Below are positions 11,053 to 22,895 of a stretch of DNA of 64,000 nucleotides, in pieces (the stretch's first letter is position 1; the number at the start of each line of letters is the position of its first letter). The translations under genes were made by a program, and so were the position numbers. Below the pieces are notes generated by a model. The model saw only the letters and a program-made list of their open reading frames with translations, was not told the origin of the DNA and did no database searches. Source of the DNA: Erodium maritimum (lineage: Eukaryota > Streptophyta > Magnoliopsida > Geraniales > Geraniaceae); the NCBI GenBank assembly GCA_963921825.1, contig OY997588.1:65864617-65928616 (forward strand), given 5' to 3'.

Positions 11053-11873
11053 TTATATGTTGATCATCATCACTTATATTGAAGAGCAGAGATACACTCT
11101 GTTTAAAGACTGATGCAAAGCTCCTGGTATATCCTTCCATAACCAAAGAGCAACAAGAAGAAGATTTGAGGAACGTTGTGACATAATTCTCCCCACTTTT
11201 AGCTATAAACATTCGAGATTTGTGTTCTTAAAATTTTACTTTTATATTTATGTTGAAAATGAGTTATCATTATTTGGATTCGAGCCACATAACAGTGGGC
11301 TATTTTTACTATCATGGGTGTTAACGAACTTTCATATTTCGTTACTTGTCTGATTTCTGAGATGTGTTGTATATGTTTGACTTTTATCTCGCTCTTCATA
11401 TAACTTATTTGTTAGCATCTCTTTGTATTAGTTTCTTTGTGTAAACATGGGAGATAAGAGCTCTCATGGATCTGAACAAAAGAACTTGATAATTGTAATT
11501 TAGCTAGAGGCTTTTGATGATGCTAAGATATTAGATGAGAGCTCAATGCGGTTAAGAATCCGAATCATGGTCAATGACGGGGCATGATGCAAGGGGCTGA
11601 GCAAGTCTCTGTTCACCGTATGAGATGTAGTTTTGGCACCTCTTAGGTATGGTAATTTTTGTCATTGGTAGAGATCTAATGTTTGGTTCTGCATTTCTCC
11701 CGCATCAACCTGAAAAGTGACAACTTTTCGGCCAACTCTCATAATCATTTCAACTTGTAAAAGGATTTTCCACTCACTTTGGGAATGATTTATCGGACCT
11801 CATTCTCTACCTTTGGTCTCTGAGGGATCGACTTGTATTTTTCGGAATACTACTTGTCAACCGCGTGCTCTTG
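11053..11873 (+). repeat. Unassigned; right part resembles the end of a Tat/Athila-like LTR
   Basis: No gene seen. At 11,815-11,870, GGGATCGACTTGTATTT...ACCGCGTGC parallels the terminal region of the large element's LTR (GGGATCGACTGGTACTTAACCG at 43,882). The solo LTR at 11,874 is inserted into this sequence. Confidence 0.35.
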
Positions 11874-12187
11874 TGTGAAGACCGTCTCGGTTTAAAAAGT
11901 TTTTAATTATTTAAAAGTGTTCGATCGGAACGTCGAGGGTAAATTTTGGGTTTAATCTCTTTTTCGTTCAAAAAAAATTGGATTTTGAATCAGTTTTATT
12001 TATAAAAAAAAAAGTCGGACCGGGTCGGACCTAACCCGGCCATGCCAGACCCGGCCAGGCCAGACCCGGCTGAGCAGGCCGACCCAACCTTCTTCGCGCA
12101 TTGGGTCGTGCGGCCCGTTCTCCGTCACAGCCCGTTTAGCCCAGGCCCGGGCCCGGTCTTGGGCCCAAGCCCGACCTTCGGCTTTGG

Positions 12188-12197
12188 AGTATAAAAG
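12188..12197 (+). promoter_or_regulatory. TATA box of solo LTR promoter
   Basis: AGTATAAAAG lies about 30 bp upstream of AGGGTTTTGAACCCC and a pyrimidine-rich leader. This is a plausible start of LTR-driven transcription. Confidence 0.45.
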
Positions 12198-13934
12198 CCA
12201 AAATTTAGGGTTTTGAACCCCATTTTTGTCTGCCTTCTCTCCCAACCAGCCGACCTCCTCCCCTTCTTCTGCTTCGTTCACACATCTCCGACCTCCCTCT
12301 CCCCTCTCCGGTTAGCACAAATCCTCCGACACCACAACCCACGTCACCGAGCCCTCTCCCTCGATTCCGACCTACCTCATCTCCTTCATCTCCGTTCGGG
12401 CCTTGCCGGGGTCACGTCCCCGTAGCCGAGCTCGCCGACCACCCGTGTCCCCGACCGTCTCCTCTCCCCTCACGGCTGTCGCCGTCAGTATCGTCTCCGA
12501 GCTTCCCTTTCCCCTCCGCGCCCGAGCGTCCCCGAGTCCCACCGTCGCCGTGCACGGCCGAGCCGAGACGGACTCGCCGGTGCGCACACAGATCCGGGAC
12601 GGAACAGTCCGTTTTCGTCCGGATCTGAGGCGAATCCCCGCCGTACTCCGCCGCCTCTAAGACGGCAACCTTCTCCCCGCGTCGTCCCGCGTCGTTCTTC
12701 CTCTTTACGGTAAGACCCCGGCCGGCGACGCCTTCGCCGTGGTCGGTCGGAACTTAACCGAGCACCTCCTTCTCTTTCTAGCTTCTTCCCGTTTGATTCT
12801 AGAACTTTCTGTGAATCTGGACTGTTGAGACTGAAAGTGAAGTTCTTAAATTAAAAAGAAATTAAATTAAAATCTGGTTTATTTTTAAAGAGATTTCAAA
12901 ATCAGTTTTGGTTTTAAATCGGGTTTTGGACTGTTAATCGAACTTGAGACACTGGACTTTTAGACCGAACGTTAAACGGACTCAGAACGGGACAAAAACG
13001 AAACGAAGATTCGTGCCTCGAAAACGTGCATCGGGTTCTGAGTCCGGTGCGCGGGTGCTCGAACCCGATTCGTCGTAATCCCGCTTTTAGACCGCTCGAG
13101 TCTAAAAGACAACTTTTGAACTTTAATCGAAACCGTCGTAACCTTTGAAACCAATTTGTGAAACCGGTTTTAATTGTAGCTTTCTGTGTAAAGTAGAGTC
13201 TGGCTTCGATCGAAGAGAAGATCGGAGGTAGCGAGCCAGGACGTCAGCAGCTAGGAGAAGTAGCGGTTGTTCTTCGGTTGAGGTAGGGAAGTAGCGGATA
13301 CCGGTTTAATTGCGGAAAGTTACTAGTATTCATATTAGGAATTAATAAAACTGGAAAGACGTTTATATCAGATAATAACCGGACGAGTCGTAGTAACATG
13401 TAGGACGGGATTCACTAGTTAACTGCTTTATCTGTTTTCGATACTTGGGAATTGATGTGCTGGTAGATCGGCTGTGTCGAGTCGTAGGTTGCGTGTTGTT
13501 TGGTTACCTGTTGTTGTTTGATATGCTTGTCGTGTGAGTCAGTGTCGTTAGGGTTAATAGACAAGATTTAGTATATCTGTTGAGCCTGTTGTTGTTATGT
13601 GTGGGCGAGTGTGCCGTGGTTGTGTTGATCTGAACCCTTGGTTGTGTGATGGTCGGGTGAGTGATTGACCGACGTGACTGGTTGTGGTAAGATTGTTGGG
13701 CTTGGTAAGTCGTGCTTGATTATGGTAATTGTAATATTATCTTGATGTGTGTCCTGGAGTTGTTTCCGGTATGGTACCTATGACCGAGGGGGTACGCCGG
13801 TGTAGGGTAGTACCTAGGTCGACGGTGTGATCCCATGTATACGCGGTCCCCCGGGTAGTGGTTCCGGTACGATAGCCTGCATCGAGGGGGTACTCCGATG
13901 TGGGACGTCTAGGCCGACGGTTACTTGTTCTGTA

Positions 13935-14000
13935 CTTTGCCCGAAGGAGTTCCGGGAAAGTTGTTTCACCTATCCTTTGCCCGAAGGAGTTCCGGGAAAG
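13935..14000 (+). repeat. 26-bp direct duplication in the solo LTR
   Basis: CTTTGCCCGAAGGAGTTCCG and the following GGAAAG occur twice, about 40 bp apart. Looser CTAGGCCGACGG / TCCGGTACGAT repeats surround them. Confidence 0.8.
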
Positions 14001-14639
14001 AGGTCTAGGCCGATGGAGATTCCGGTATGACTATTTGAGATTGCGCCTTGGTTGTTTGACGAGAAGATATCTAGGCCGACGCTGTGTGTTCCGGTACGAT
14101 ATGAGGGTGTCGGGCTGTGGACAGCCAACCGAGTAGGGGACCGCGGTACGAGACGTGTTTGTGCTTTTACAGTTTACTTTATGTTGATGACTGGTTATTT
14201 GGTGTGCTGGTTGTTGTTTGTGCTGTTTGAGTGATTGTGGTTGTAAGTGTGGTTCGGTCTTGAGTTGAGGTTTGTGGTTACGAGTTCCGTTGGAAATTAG
14301 TTGTGTGTTGTACTAGTATGCCCTAATTGGACGGTTACCCTTGGTGGTGAGCCTGTGCTTATAACCTTAACTACTTTTCCTACTGAGCGAAAGCTCACCC
14401 CCTTACTTTGTGGTTTTTCAGGTTCTAAGCGGGACGAGTACTAGCGGGATGCTCGATACTTGGGAGCTTACGAGGTCCTAGACTAGAATGTCTAGAGACG
14501 TATGGAGTTTTGAAATATTTATTATCTTTACTTAAAACTTATGAATCGAGACTTGTTGGCTTTATTTTTGAGAAAATTAATAATGTTTTAGCTCACGTCG
14601 CGAGTCCGGTTAAAACCAGATTTGGGATGTGACATCTTG

Positions 14640-15146
14640 CGTGTAGGACGATTGTACAATTAGGAAGTGGAATGTCCACCTACATTTTATGTACCCCGTT
14701 TGGCCAACAAAGATCCTGGTATTTATAAATATGACCTGAACTATAATTAAAAGATTTTAGTCTAAACTGAGATCTAGTCTTTTTGAGTTGAAATTGAAAA
14801 GAACACTAGGGAATTAAGGAGATAATAATAATCCCTAAATTTAGGGTTTTAAATTTAAATCCTTAATACTTTTTTGTTTCTAATCTTAATTTCCAACACC
14901 CTAAATTATAGACCCTAATCCTTAAAAATAAAAACCGTATAACCCTAAATTTATAACCATGACTTTAAACCCTAAATTTCCAATACCCTAACCTTAAATT
15001 GCAGAGAACCCTCCTTAATTGGCGACATAATAGTAAGCCCAACTCCAACCCTTCTGCACTCGGTCACGGTGATGAAGAACCCCAACTCCAACCTATGATG
15101 AAGAAACCCAACCTTTCTACCTCGCAGAGTTTCGGATTTTTGGTTC
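14640..15146. other. Intergenic with degenerate telomere-like CCCTAAA motifs
   Basis: At 14,835-15,000 CCCTAAA, ACCCTAA and the reverse TTTAGGG occur about eight times, separated by AT-rich spacers. No gene found. Confidence 0.5.
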
Positions 15147-16346
15147 ACCATTGACGAGCGTAATTTTACCTATCTAATTTGACAATTCTCCATATTTTTA
15201 CCTTGTTTGTGTCTCGTTTTTTATTTTATATTTTTAACGTTTTTAATAAATGCACTAAACCTCGTTCGGAGTTGATATTTTCCATTTGTTCAAAATATAT
15301 TCATGATTGGTCTTGTTTTGCAGGCCGCAAAAAAAATATTGGCACAAGAACGAGGTCAATCAGATCACAAACGGAGATGGAATGAGCGTTTGAACCGTTA
15401 AATTAAATAGTGCGAATAGTTGTCAGCTGAGATGCTCCGGTGAGGCGCAGAGTAGATGATACCGTGTGCCAGTGCATCCTCACGCCTTTGGATAGGTTGA
15501 CTCATGCATTGACCAATCCTAATTGTCCAATTCGAGTGTGTTGACCAGCGTCTCTAGCCGTGCGATCGTTGACTCACGCGATGGACGTATCGCAACCGTA
15601 CGATCAACTTGGGAGCACCGGATCTCCATACGCCCGTCGACATGTAATCCTTCACGCTAGCAGCACACCCTCCAACGCTTCTCAACATGTCTTTGAAGCA
15701 GAATTCATTTCTTTTTACTTTGTTTTTTGCAGCCTGTATGCGTGACAGGCGTGAGAGTGTGTTTTGGGGCATCATATTTTTACCGAAGAAATTAAATTCT
15801 AGCTCTTTTATTTTTCTCTTCTTTTTCTCTCTCTTGTTCTTCATTTGTTCTTGAGTGTTCTTCATCTTGAGAACAATTTCTACTAATTGAGGCCATAGCT
15901 TTGACGATCCAAGGAGTTTTCAAGCATCCATGAGCTTCCCACCATCTCTAACTTCTCCATTTTCATGTGTTGAAGCTTTGTAAAGTTGGAGATGGTGGGT
16001 TGCAAAGCTAGAGGAGTTTATAATTGGGGTTTCCAACCCAATCACGATTCTCATATCTACTCTTCTCTAGTTTTATTGAAAAGTTAGTTTTTTGGTATGC
16101 TTGAGTAGGATTTGGAATCCATGACCTTGGATTTTAATATTTTATCATGGGTGTTGTGTAAATGTTAAGTTCCTTTAATTTTTTTTGATAATCGATGAGA
16201 AAATTCATTATACTTTAAGGGGGAGTACAATGAAAAGCAAGGAAAGCAAACCAACATGGTTGTTCCTGCTAAAACCGAACCAATAAAATCCAAATACACA
16301 ATATTGCTTGCAAATAACAGAGCAAAAACTTGCAAGACAAAAACTA

Positions 16347-18405
16347 TCAAAACGAGACCTGCAATGATATAACAAAACAGTCTAATGGACCATTCTGCCA
16401 AGCAACAAAGGATGAGTAAGGTTTAAGCAAACCACCCGTCCGAAACAGAGAAAAACTGAGAGTCTGCAACTTCAAGAAAGAAGCTTCCAACGGTTCCTCC
16501 ACCGAATTGAATACCAAGCAATTTCGACGCACCCACAGAATCCAGAAAGTCATATAAACCATCCTTAGCCAGATCAACTTCCGACCTCCCTGCCACAAAC
16601 CGGTCCATACCAAAAATGTAGTGGAGATAGAACAGTCATGAATGCACAAAACACCCCACCAGCAATAAACCGAAGACCATAATTTCCAAGCAAAGGAACA
16701 ATGTACAAAGATATGATCTGCATCCTCGAAAACAAGCTTACAGGACTTACATAACATACCATTGAGAGATATCCTGCAACCTCTGCTTTCCAAGAACACC
16801 ATTGAAGGGTTGACGTTATTGAGTATCAACCACATCAACATAGCATACTTAGGGGGCCATCTCTTAATCCACAAAAAATCGGACCAAGGCGGAGAAATAG
16901 GATGAGAGTCTTCCAAGAGCCCATAAACAGTTTTGGTCCTAAAGTGAGAAGCATTTGACCAGACTAAAGCATCCTCACAATCGAAACGAACCGAAAATAA
17001 CCAAGAGAAGAGAGTAAACTCTGAACTTCCCTCTCTTCCCAAACAAAACAATCTCGTTGATCCTGTGACTTTTCGAAACCGAAATTGAATATAGCCGAGG
17101 ATACTGAATGGAAAAAGGGGAGCTTCCAAGCCAAATATCTTCCCAAAATCGGACACGATTCCCTCTTCCAACTTTTCAATGCAGACTCTAAGGCCCAAAT
17201 AACTGCGAAAATCCAGCACTGGAGGCCAAAGTAACAATATGGGTGAAAATAGACGAAGAGGAAGGCTTATCTACTGCAGTCAAATCCCAAGAATCTAAGT
17301 CCCACCAAAATTTCTCGCAGATAAACCTTTTCCAGAATGAGTCATGCTCTGTGGCAAAACGCCATAACCATTTTGCCAGGAGACTGTTATTAACCTGTTC
17401 AAGTCTCCTAATACCCAAACCTCCCTGTAACCGGGGTCTACACACCTTCCCCCAAGCTACTCTATTTAAGACCCTTCGAGCCACACTGCCTGACCAAAGA
17501 AAACGTCTTTGCCAAGCCTCCAATTCAAGGATAACTCATTTTGGAGCCTTAAAAAGCGACAGGTAAAAAACAGGCAAAGATGCTAACGTCGAATTTATAA
17601 GAGTTAGACGACCTACCGAGTTCAGCATCTTTGTTTTCTATAACGCCAGGGACTTTTTAAACCTCTTAACAATCGGCTCCCATGTCTTAACCCTCTTAGG
17701 TTCTGCCACCAATTGAAAACCCAAATAACAAATGGGAAGACCAACAACTTCACACTGAAAAACTTCCTGCACAAGACTCTCAGAAATAGAGAAACCATTT
17801 AAAAGGACAGCTTTAGACTTTGAATAATTTATCTTTAGGCTGGACACAAGCTGGTACATATCCAAAGTAGTCTTGAGAGTACGTAAATGATCCTTAGAGC
17901 CAGAGACGAAAAGCAGAGTGTCATCTGCGAATTAAAGATGTGAGACCAAAAAATTGTCTCTACCAATTCTCACACCTCCAAAGTCCCCCACAGATATACC
18001 CTTGGACAAAACCTGATGCAAACCTTCATCTGCCAGGAGAAATAAAAACGGGGGTAAAAGGCACCCTTGCCTAAGACCCTTTGATATCAGAAAGTCTGGT
18101 CCTGGAGATTCATTAATAAGCACAGACAAAGAGGCCTTAAAACAAGAAGCCATCCAACCTCTCCAGCGATCACCGAACTCCATAAAAACCATAACATCCT
18201 CCAAGTAATCCCACCTCAAGTTATCGCAGGCCTTCTCGAAGTCTAGCTGCAGGAGAATAATTTCGGACTTGTTCTGCTTTATCAACTGAATTGTTTCAGA
18301 AGCTATCAACACCCCCATCAACTAATTGACGCCCCGCCACAAAACCGCTTTGAACATCACTAATCAACTCTTGGAGAACAACTTTCAATCTATTCGCCAA
18401 CACCT
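16347..18405 (-). pseudogene. LINE ORF2 pseudogene, RT palm/thumb and zf-RVT domain
   Basis: This continues the RT after the copia insertion. LQLDFEKACDNLRWDYL (about 18,230) and GLRQGCLLPPFLF (about 18,070) are standard RT motifs. The catalytic FADD box lies at about 17,925, with an in-frame TAA directly before it (17,932-17,934). LNSVGRLTLINS-type thumb sequence follows in a shifted frame. The zinc-binding region (WIKRWPPKYAMLMWLILNN, CKSCKLVFEDADHIFVHC) is at 16,650-16,880. The frame continues to about 16,347. Multiple frame changes; non-functional. Confidence 0.85.
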
Positions 18406-18901
18406 TGTTAGCCTTAATGCCCGTAGTTCAATTCTAAATGTCCAAATGTATAAATCATCGTTAGCAATAAAATTAAAGCGGCTTTATATTACTTATGTGT
18501 TGGAGTAATATATCGATGTGTGCTCTGATCTTTGCCCACAATGCGAATAGAACCATAGATCGAGATAGATCATACTCGATGGGTCCCTAGTCAACAAAGC
18601 TTCACTACAAGCGACTAGTTTGAAATATGGCTCTTTATGGCTTACGTATGTTAGTCATTGGAATGAGATTCCGGAGTTTGATCATAGATATCATCTGGGA
18701 CATGATATTGGACGACCCGACATGAATATGTGCCATAGATCAAGTCATGAAAATATTCATTGTCGTAGCTTGTCATGTATCCTTAGAACAAGGAGTCTTG
18801 GTGATCGCTATGTAGTCAACAACTGGTTTGACCTGAGCCTAACGTTGTCCGTAACAGGGCTTCTATAATGTAGAAATATGATGACCTGGTTTGACCTGAG
18901 C

Positions 18902-21150
18902 CTAACGCTCTTTATATTTACTGATGATTACAGTAAATATGGTAATGTCTATTCGGTGAGACATAAGTTTGAAGCTTTTGATAAATTCAAAGAGTTTAAG
19001 ACTAAAGTAGAAAACCGGCTCGAATAAGGTTAGGCACTTTGATTGGATCGAGGTGGAAATTACTTGACCATAGAGGTATTAGATCATCTAAAAGAGAATG
19101 GGATCCTTTTGGAATGGACTCCTCCTCGGACATTGTAGTTGAAAGGTGTAGCCAAACGGAGAAATTGGACATTGTTAGACAATGGTCCATTCCATGATTA
19201 GTTGGACTGATCTCCCAATCTCTTTCTGGGGTTATGCTCTAGAGACGACCGCATTCATAGTGAATCGGGGTTCGACGAAGGGTGTGGAAGGGACACCATT
19301 TGTGGTTGCGAGGCTTATGTGAAACATTTGGTTTCGACTAAGCTCGAACCAAGATCTGAGATATGCACCTTCGTGTGGTATCCTAAAACAACAAGGGGAT
19401 ACTACTTCTACAATCCCAGTGAGAACATGGTGTTCGCCGCTTGGGGTGGGGTCTTTATGGAAAATGAGTTTTGTTTCCAAAGACGTCATTAGGAGGACTG
19501 TGCATCTCGAAGAAATTCAAGATGGTACAGATCTGTCTAAACCAATTGACAACCCAGTAGAAAGGAGCCAGAGATTGTCGTAGAGTGAGAACCAATTCCT
19601 GTTACAATTCCGGAAGGTCAAAGGCGATTTGAAAGGATCAATCTTCCACCTCCAATATATGGTATCCGGAGGTGACAATGAAGTCATGGTGGATCACGAT
19701 GATCCATCCACCTTTCAGGAAGTCGTGGATGGGCCCGACTCCGAGTTATGGCTGGGAGCCATGAGGGAGGAAATGGAATCCATGTCGGACAACCGAGTCT
19801 GGGAACAGGTTGATCCCACCAATGGTGTGAGGACCATCAGATGCAAATGGATCTTCAAGGTGAAGATGGACATGGACGGCAACCTTATGACCTACAAAGC
19901 CCAACTTTTGGCGAAAGGTTATAGGCAGATCCAATGGTTTGACTATGAGAAAACCTTCTCCCTAGTGGCTATGGTCAAAATCGATCCAAATTATTCTTGA
20001 CATAACTGCGTATCATAATTACGAGATATGGCAAGTGGATGTCAAAATCGCTTTCCTAAATGGAAATTTGACTGAGTACGTTTGTATGTCTAAGCCCAAA
20101 GGTTTTGACGACCGAAGAATAAGGGAAAGATTTATAAGTTGTTGAAATCCATTTATGGATTGAAACAAACTTCTCGGAGTTGGATCCTTCGTTTTGATGA
20201 AGCTGTAATTAGATTTGGCTTAATCAAGAACGAGGGTGAATCTTCGTTTATAAGAAGGCTAGTGGGAGCAAGATTACCTTTCTGGTTCTCATTGAAAACG
20301 ACATCCCAACCTTACACGAGACTAAAGCTTGGTTGAGGAAGTGTTTTTCAATAAAGGACTTAGGTGATGCTTCTTATATCTTAGGGATTAAGATATGTAG
20401 AGATCGCACCAAGATGGTCTTGGATTTAAGTCAGGGAACCTATGTGAACAAGGCATTGAGTAGGTTCTAAATGCTCGATTTAAAGAAAGGACTCTTACCC
20501 ACTAGTCATGTCATTCATCTCAGCAAGACTCAGTGTCCTAAGACACATGATGAGCTAAAACGGATGATGCGGATCCCATGCGCCTAAGGGCAGGATCGAT
20601 CATATATGCCATGACATGTACGAGACCAGACATCTTGTAAGCCTTATGTTGTACTAGTAGACATCAGTCTAACCCGGGGGAAAGATGATGCTGAACTAGT
20701 CGTCGAAGGATTAGTAGACTCTAGTTTTCCAAGACAAATCCAGATGACTTTAGAAGTTAGTCAGGATATGTGTTTACGCTGAATGATGGAGCTTTAGCTG
20801 GGAAAGCGTAAAGCAAGATACCGTCGCAAAATCTACGATACAGGACACGTATATGGATGCTGCAGAGACAGCTAAGGAGGCTGTGTGGATTTGGAAATTC
20901 ACGGCAGGGTTGGGTGAAATTAAAAACTCATCCAGCCCGGTGAATCCATTTTGCGACAACACAAGAGCCATTGCACAAGCTAAAAGCCCAGATCGCATAA
21001 CAAATCCAAACATGTACTGCGGCATATCCACCTCATCAGAGAAATACTGAACCGAGGTGAAGTGAAGATAACCTATATTGCAACAAATGATAACATAGCC
21101 AACACTTTGACTAAGGTAGTGTTGTTGCCTAAACATGTTAGACATGTAAA
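18902..21150 (+). pseudogene. Copia-1 pol remnant (integrase end, RT, RNase H)
   Basis: The order is an integrase piece (FTDDYSKYG, about 18,915), a connecting region (SELWLGAMREEMESM and CKWIFKVKMDMDG, 19,735-19,880), RT (KSIYGLKQTSRSWILRFDEA, about 20,150) and RNase H (PVNPFCDNTRAIAQAK, about 20,940). The reading frame has an extra A in a run at about 19,977 that shifts it to a TGA. The RT catalytic YVDD box is missing at about 20,285: LVL is followed directly by IENDIP. RNase H is broken by stops. Both lesions recur in the 49-57 kb copy. Confidence 0.9.
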
Positions 21151-21201
21151 GTTGATGGGGACATATTGGAGTTTAGATTGGAACTAGGGCAAGTGGGAGA
21201 T

Positions 21202-22890
21202 TGTTAGCCTTAATGCCCGTAGTTCAATCCTAAATGTCCAAATGTATAAATCATCGTTAGCAATAAAATTAAAGCGGCTTTATATTACTCATGTGTTGGA
21301 GTAATATATCGATGTGTGCTCTAATATTTACCCACAATGTGAATAGAACCATAGATCGAGATAGATCACACTCGATGAGTCCCTAGTCAACAAAGCTTCA
21401 CTAGAAGCGACTAGTATGAAAGATGGCTCTTTATGGCTTACGTTCTGTTAGTCATTGGAATGAGATTCCGGAGTCTGATCATAGATATCATGTGGGACAT
21501 GATATTGGACGACCCGACATGAATATGTGCCATAGATCAAGTCATGAACATTTTCATTGTCGTAGCTTGTCATGTATCCTTAGACCGAGGAGTCTTTGTG
21601 ATCGCTATGTAGTCAACAACTGAGTTTGACCTGAGCCTAACGTTGTTCGTAACAGGGCTTCCATAACGATCAGGATTCGCTTGGGGACGGGCTACATGAG
21701 TGACACGAAAGAAGGTTAAGAGATTTATCCCTCATATTGAGGTATGAGAAATATATCGGTTCTCGGCCGTTTGATCGAGAGTGACTGAAAGAATAGCATG
21801 GCCTTGCACATGATACTGGGTATCATATATTCAGTCATCTGACATATCAAGGAACAATGATTGAGAATAATAAGGATGGTGGCTCTATGCCTTATCTCAA
21901 TCAAGATATCGGAGATAAAAGGATAATGACAGGGACGACGGAAAGGTTAGAATCGACAAGGTCAATTCGTTATGCAGTGTCAGGCAATACTAAAGTCTCG
22001 TTAGTTGCCACTTAAATAGGATCAAGTAAAATGGGATTTTACGTTGATCTATTGACATGCATAAACCTAAGGGTCACACCGGAGGATGAAACTCATTGAC
22101 ACATTTATGGAGAATGGCCAAAATGGAGTTGTCTCGGGACATGACTAAAACTGGGTTTTGGGTCATGTGCCCGTAAGTGAACAGGACTTTACGGATAGAG
22201 AAAGGGCTTGAAGTCTTGGGATTGGTCGCGTCGGATAATGTTGGACATTTCCGGTATGAAAGGCTTGGAGCCGATGAGCGAATCACGGGACCTTGTTGGA
22301 AATGGCCACGGGCCATCTTCCAAGAGGCCCATGAAAGGTCCATGCAACCAAGGCCCATGGAGCTAATTAATCAAGTCTTGATTAATTAGTACTAAGTAAG
22401 AAAGACAAGGATTAAGGTGTTGGTGATTCACCACCTAACCCAATCTTGTCTTGCCATACTTTGTCCTATTTACACCTTACTTGTCACCATGCTTGTCCCA
22501 TGCCTTTAGTTGGACAAGTATGGAGTTTGTTATGTTTAAGTCATCTTTTTTCAACATAACGAACACAAGACAAGAATAGGAAACACAACTTATCTCCCCC
22601 TTTCCTTGCAATTTCGGGTTTGGCAATCTCCCACCTCCATTTTTGTGTTCTTGAGTCCTCAAAGAGAAGAACTACGTGGCTTTGATTCCCATGTGGATAC
22701 GTAGGCGTCTTGGAGACTCAAGCCAATCATTCGTTAACCGGTGTTCTTGTTTTGGTAAGAAATAATGCTGCATTTTTTCTCTTGTGAATCCATTCTTTGT
22801 TAGTTGTTTCATGGATTTAATTGTCTCTTGGTTTTCCTTTATTTTCCGCTGCGAGTTGGTTCATCTCCAACCCTACCTCGAGACCCAACA
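21202..22890 (+). repeat. Copia-1 3' LTR
   Basis: 1,689 bp, TG...CA, preceded by the purine tract AAGTGGGAGAT. It is clearly related to, but visibly diverged from, the LTRs at 48.9-50.6 and 55.7-57.3 kb. Confidence 0.9.
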
Positions 22891-22895
22891 CACCT

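Larger units (their letters stand above)
11874..14634 (+). mobile_element. Ty3/gypsy-type solo LTR with TSD
   Basis: The boundaries are TGTGAAGACCGTC... and ...GGGATGTGACA, flanked by the 5-bp duplication TCTTG at 11,869-11,873 and 14,635-14,639. There is no interior, primer site or second LTR, so this is a 2.76-kb solo LTR left by unequal recombination. It contains a GGCCCGG-rich block (12,010-12,180), a TATA site, GC-rich leader-like sequence, small tandem repeats at 13,780-14,110, and a hairpin (14,384-14,397) before a pyrimidine tract ending in CAG. The last features recur in reverse in the 38.4-41.6 kb LTR. The Ty3 lineage assignment is inferred. Confidence 0.75.
18406..22890 (+). mobile_element. 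Copia-1: internally deleted Ty1/copia element
   Basis: Starts TGTTAGCC, ends GACCCAACA, with a 5-bp duplication CACCT at 18,401-18,405 and 22,891-22,895. The 3' LTR is full length (21,202-22,890). The 5' LTR stops at about 18,868 and is fused near 18,902 to integrase sequence, so the rest of the LTR, primer site, gag and protease are gone. A 21-bp stretch (TGGTTTGACCTGAGCCTAAC) occurs on both sides of the junction. It sits inside LINE 1 and is therefore younger than it. Confidence 0.9.

Noticed and set aside
19977..20010. Possible programmed frameshift in copia pol
   Set aside because: Although shared by two copies, it lies inside the RT domain next to a deletion of the catalytic box and other stops. 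A fixed lesion is the simpler reading.
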